Shown here: positions 63,903-64,000 of the stretch, piece by piece
How positions within the stretch are numbered: the first letter of the stretch is position 1
How the letters are laid out: every line of letters begins with the position of its first letter
Assembly (NCBI RefSeq): GCF_000802425.1
Contig: NZ_JRUD01000003.1
Span: 202,828-266,827, forward strand
Origin: Pseudomonas flexibilis
Lineage (GTDB): Bacteria; Pseudomonadota; Gammaproteobacteria; Pseudomonadales; Pseudomonadaceae
Direction of reading: 5' to 3'
DNA length: 64,000 nucleotides
Position numbers and translations under genes: made by a program
The notes under the pieces: model-generated
What the model was told of the DNA's origin: nothing
Database searches by the model: none
What the model saw: only the letters and a program-made list of their open reading frames with translations

Positions 63903-63926
63903 AGCCGGCCCTTGGGCCGGCTTTTT
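63903..63926 (+). terminator. Terminator after ComEA-like gene
   Basis: AGCCGGCCC and GGGCCGGCT form a strong stem, followed by five T residues. It is 20 bases after the stop codon. Confidence 0.92.
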
Positions 63927-64000
63927 CATGGGCGGCTGGTGAGAGTCCAGCGGCCAAAACGAAAAAGCCCCGACTTGCGTCCTGGCTCTTTAACACCTCT

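Overview
The window is a high-GC gammaproteobacterial chromosome segment, almost certainly from a Pseudomonas of the P. aeruginosa / P. alcaligenes / P. mendocina side of the genus. Three things point there. The block pagL-murI-moeB-prmC-prfA-hemA-(TPR protein)-lolB-ispE-tRNA-Gln-prs-rplY-pth-ychF reproduces, gene for gene, the order known in P. aeruginosa PAO1 (PA4661-PA4673). The flagellar genes flgZ-flgN-flgM-flgA/cheV-cheR are arranged as in Pseudomonas. Pseudomonas-type palindromic repeats lie between housekeeping genes.

Region 1-7.8 kb is accessory DNA and visibly AT-richer than the rest up to about 5.1 kb. It holds the end of a membrane protein, a PIN-like nuclease candidate, and a large VPA1262-type protein with a phospholipase-D-like middle domain. 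That large gene sits between two copies of a roughly 260-bp hairpin-rich repeat. Next come a small orphan ORF and a RepA-like AAA ATPase, with a perfect 26-bp-arm palindrome upstream. No integrase or relaxase is visible, so this looks like an eroded integrative element next to a possible defence locus. Region 7.8-11 kb is a three-gene polysaccharide block (flippase, ATP-grasp enzyme, glycosyltransferase). Region 11-15.5 kb carries assorted small genes: a GFA-fold protein, an ABC-F ATPase with a strong promoter, an acetyltransferase, and a DUF3833 / chalcone-isomerase-like pair.

Region 15.6-24.4 kb is a cobalamin regulon. A B12 riboswitch precedes a TonB-dependent receptor, an unassigned membrane protein, then cobO, cobB, cobD, cobC, cobQ and cobP, mostly overlapping by a few bases. 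The final assembly genes (cobT/cobU, cobS/cobV) do not follow. Region 24.5-28.7 kb has a DUF898 protein coupled to an M48 peptidase, a Met/Gln-rich periplasmic protein and a glutamine-synthetase-like enzyme.

Region 28.7-33.1 kb is flagellar and chemotaxis DNA with a clear sigma-28 promoter for flgM and a sigma-54-like promoter at flgA. Region 33.2-37.2 kb carries a DMT transporter and modABC-modE behind a near-perfect ModE operator; ModC lacks the usual C-terminal Mop domain. Region 37.2-44.2 kb is mixed: acetyltransferase, a 28-residue membrane peptide, tRNA-Met, AraC regulator, MaoC hydratase, DUF2254, VOC protein, methyltransferase and an outer-membrane protein.

Region 44.2-58.9 kb is the conserved housekeeping block (translation, PRPP, isoprenoid, lipoprotein sorting, heme, cell wall), ending with pagL, a TIGR01777 protein and hemH. 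Region 59-61.6 kb holds fleS-fleR behind a sigma-54-like promoter, detached from fleQ and fliE. The window ends with a YcgN-type cysteine-rich protein, a gluzincin-like peptidase and a secreted ComEA-like protein.
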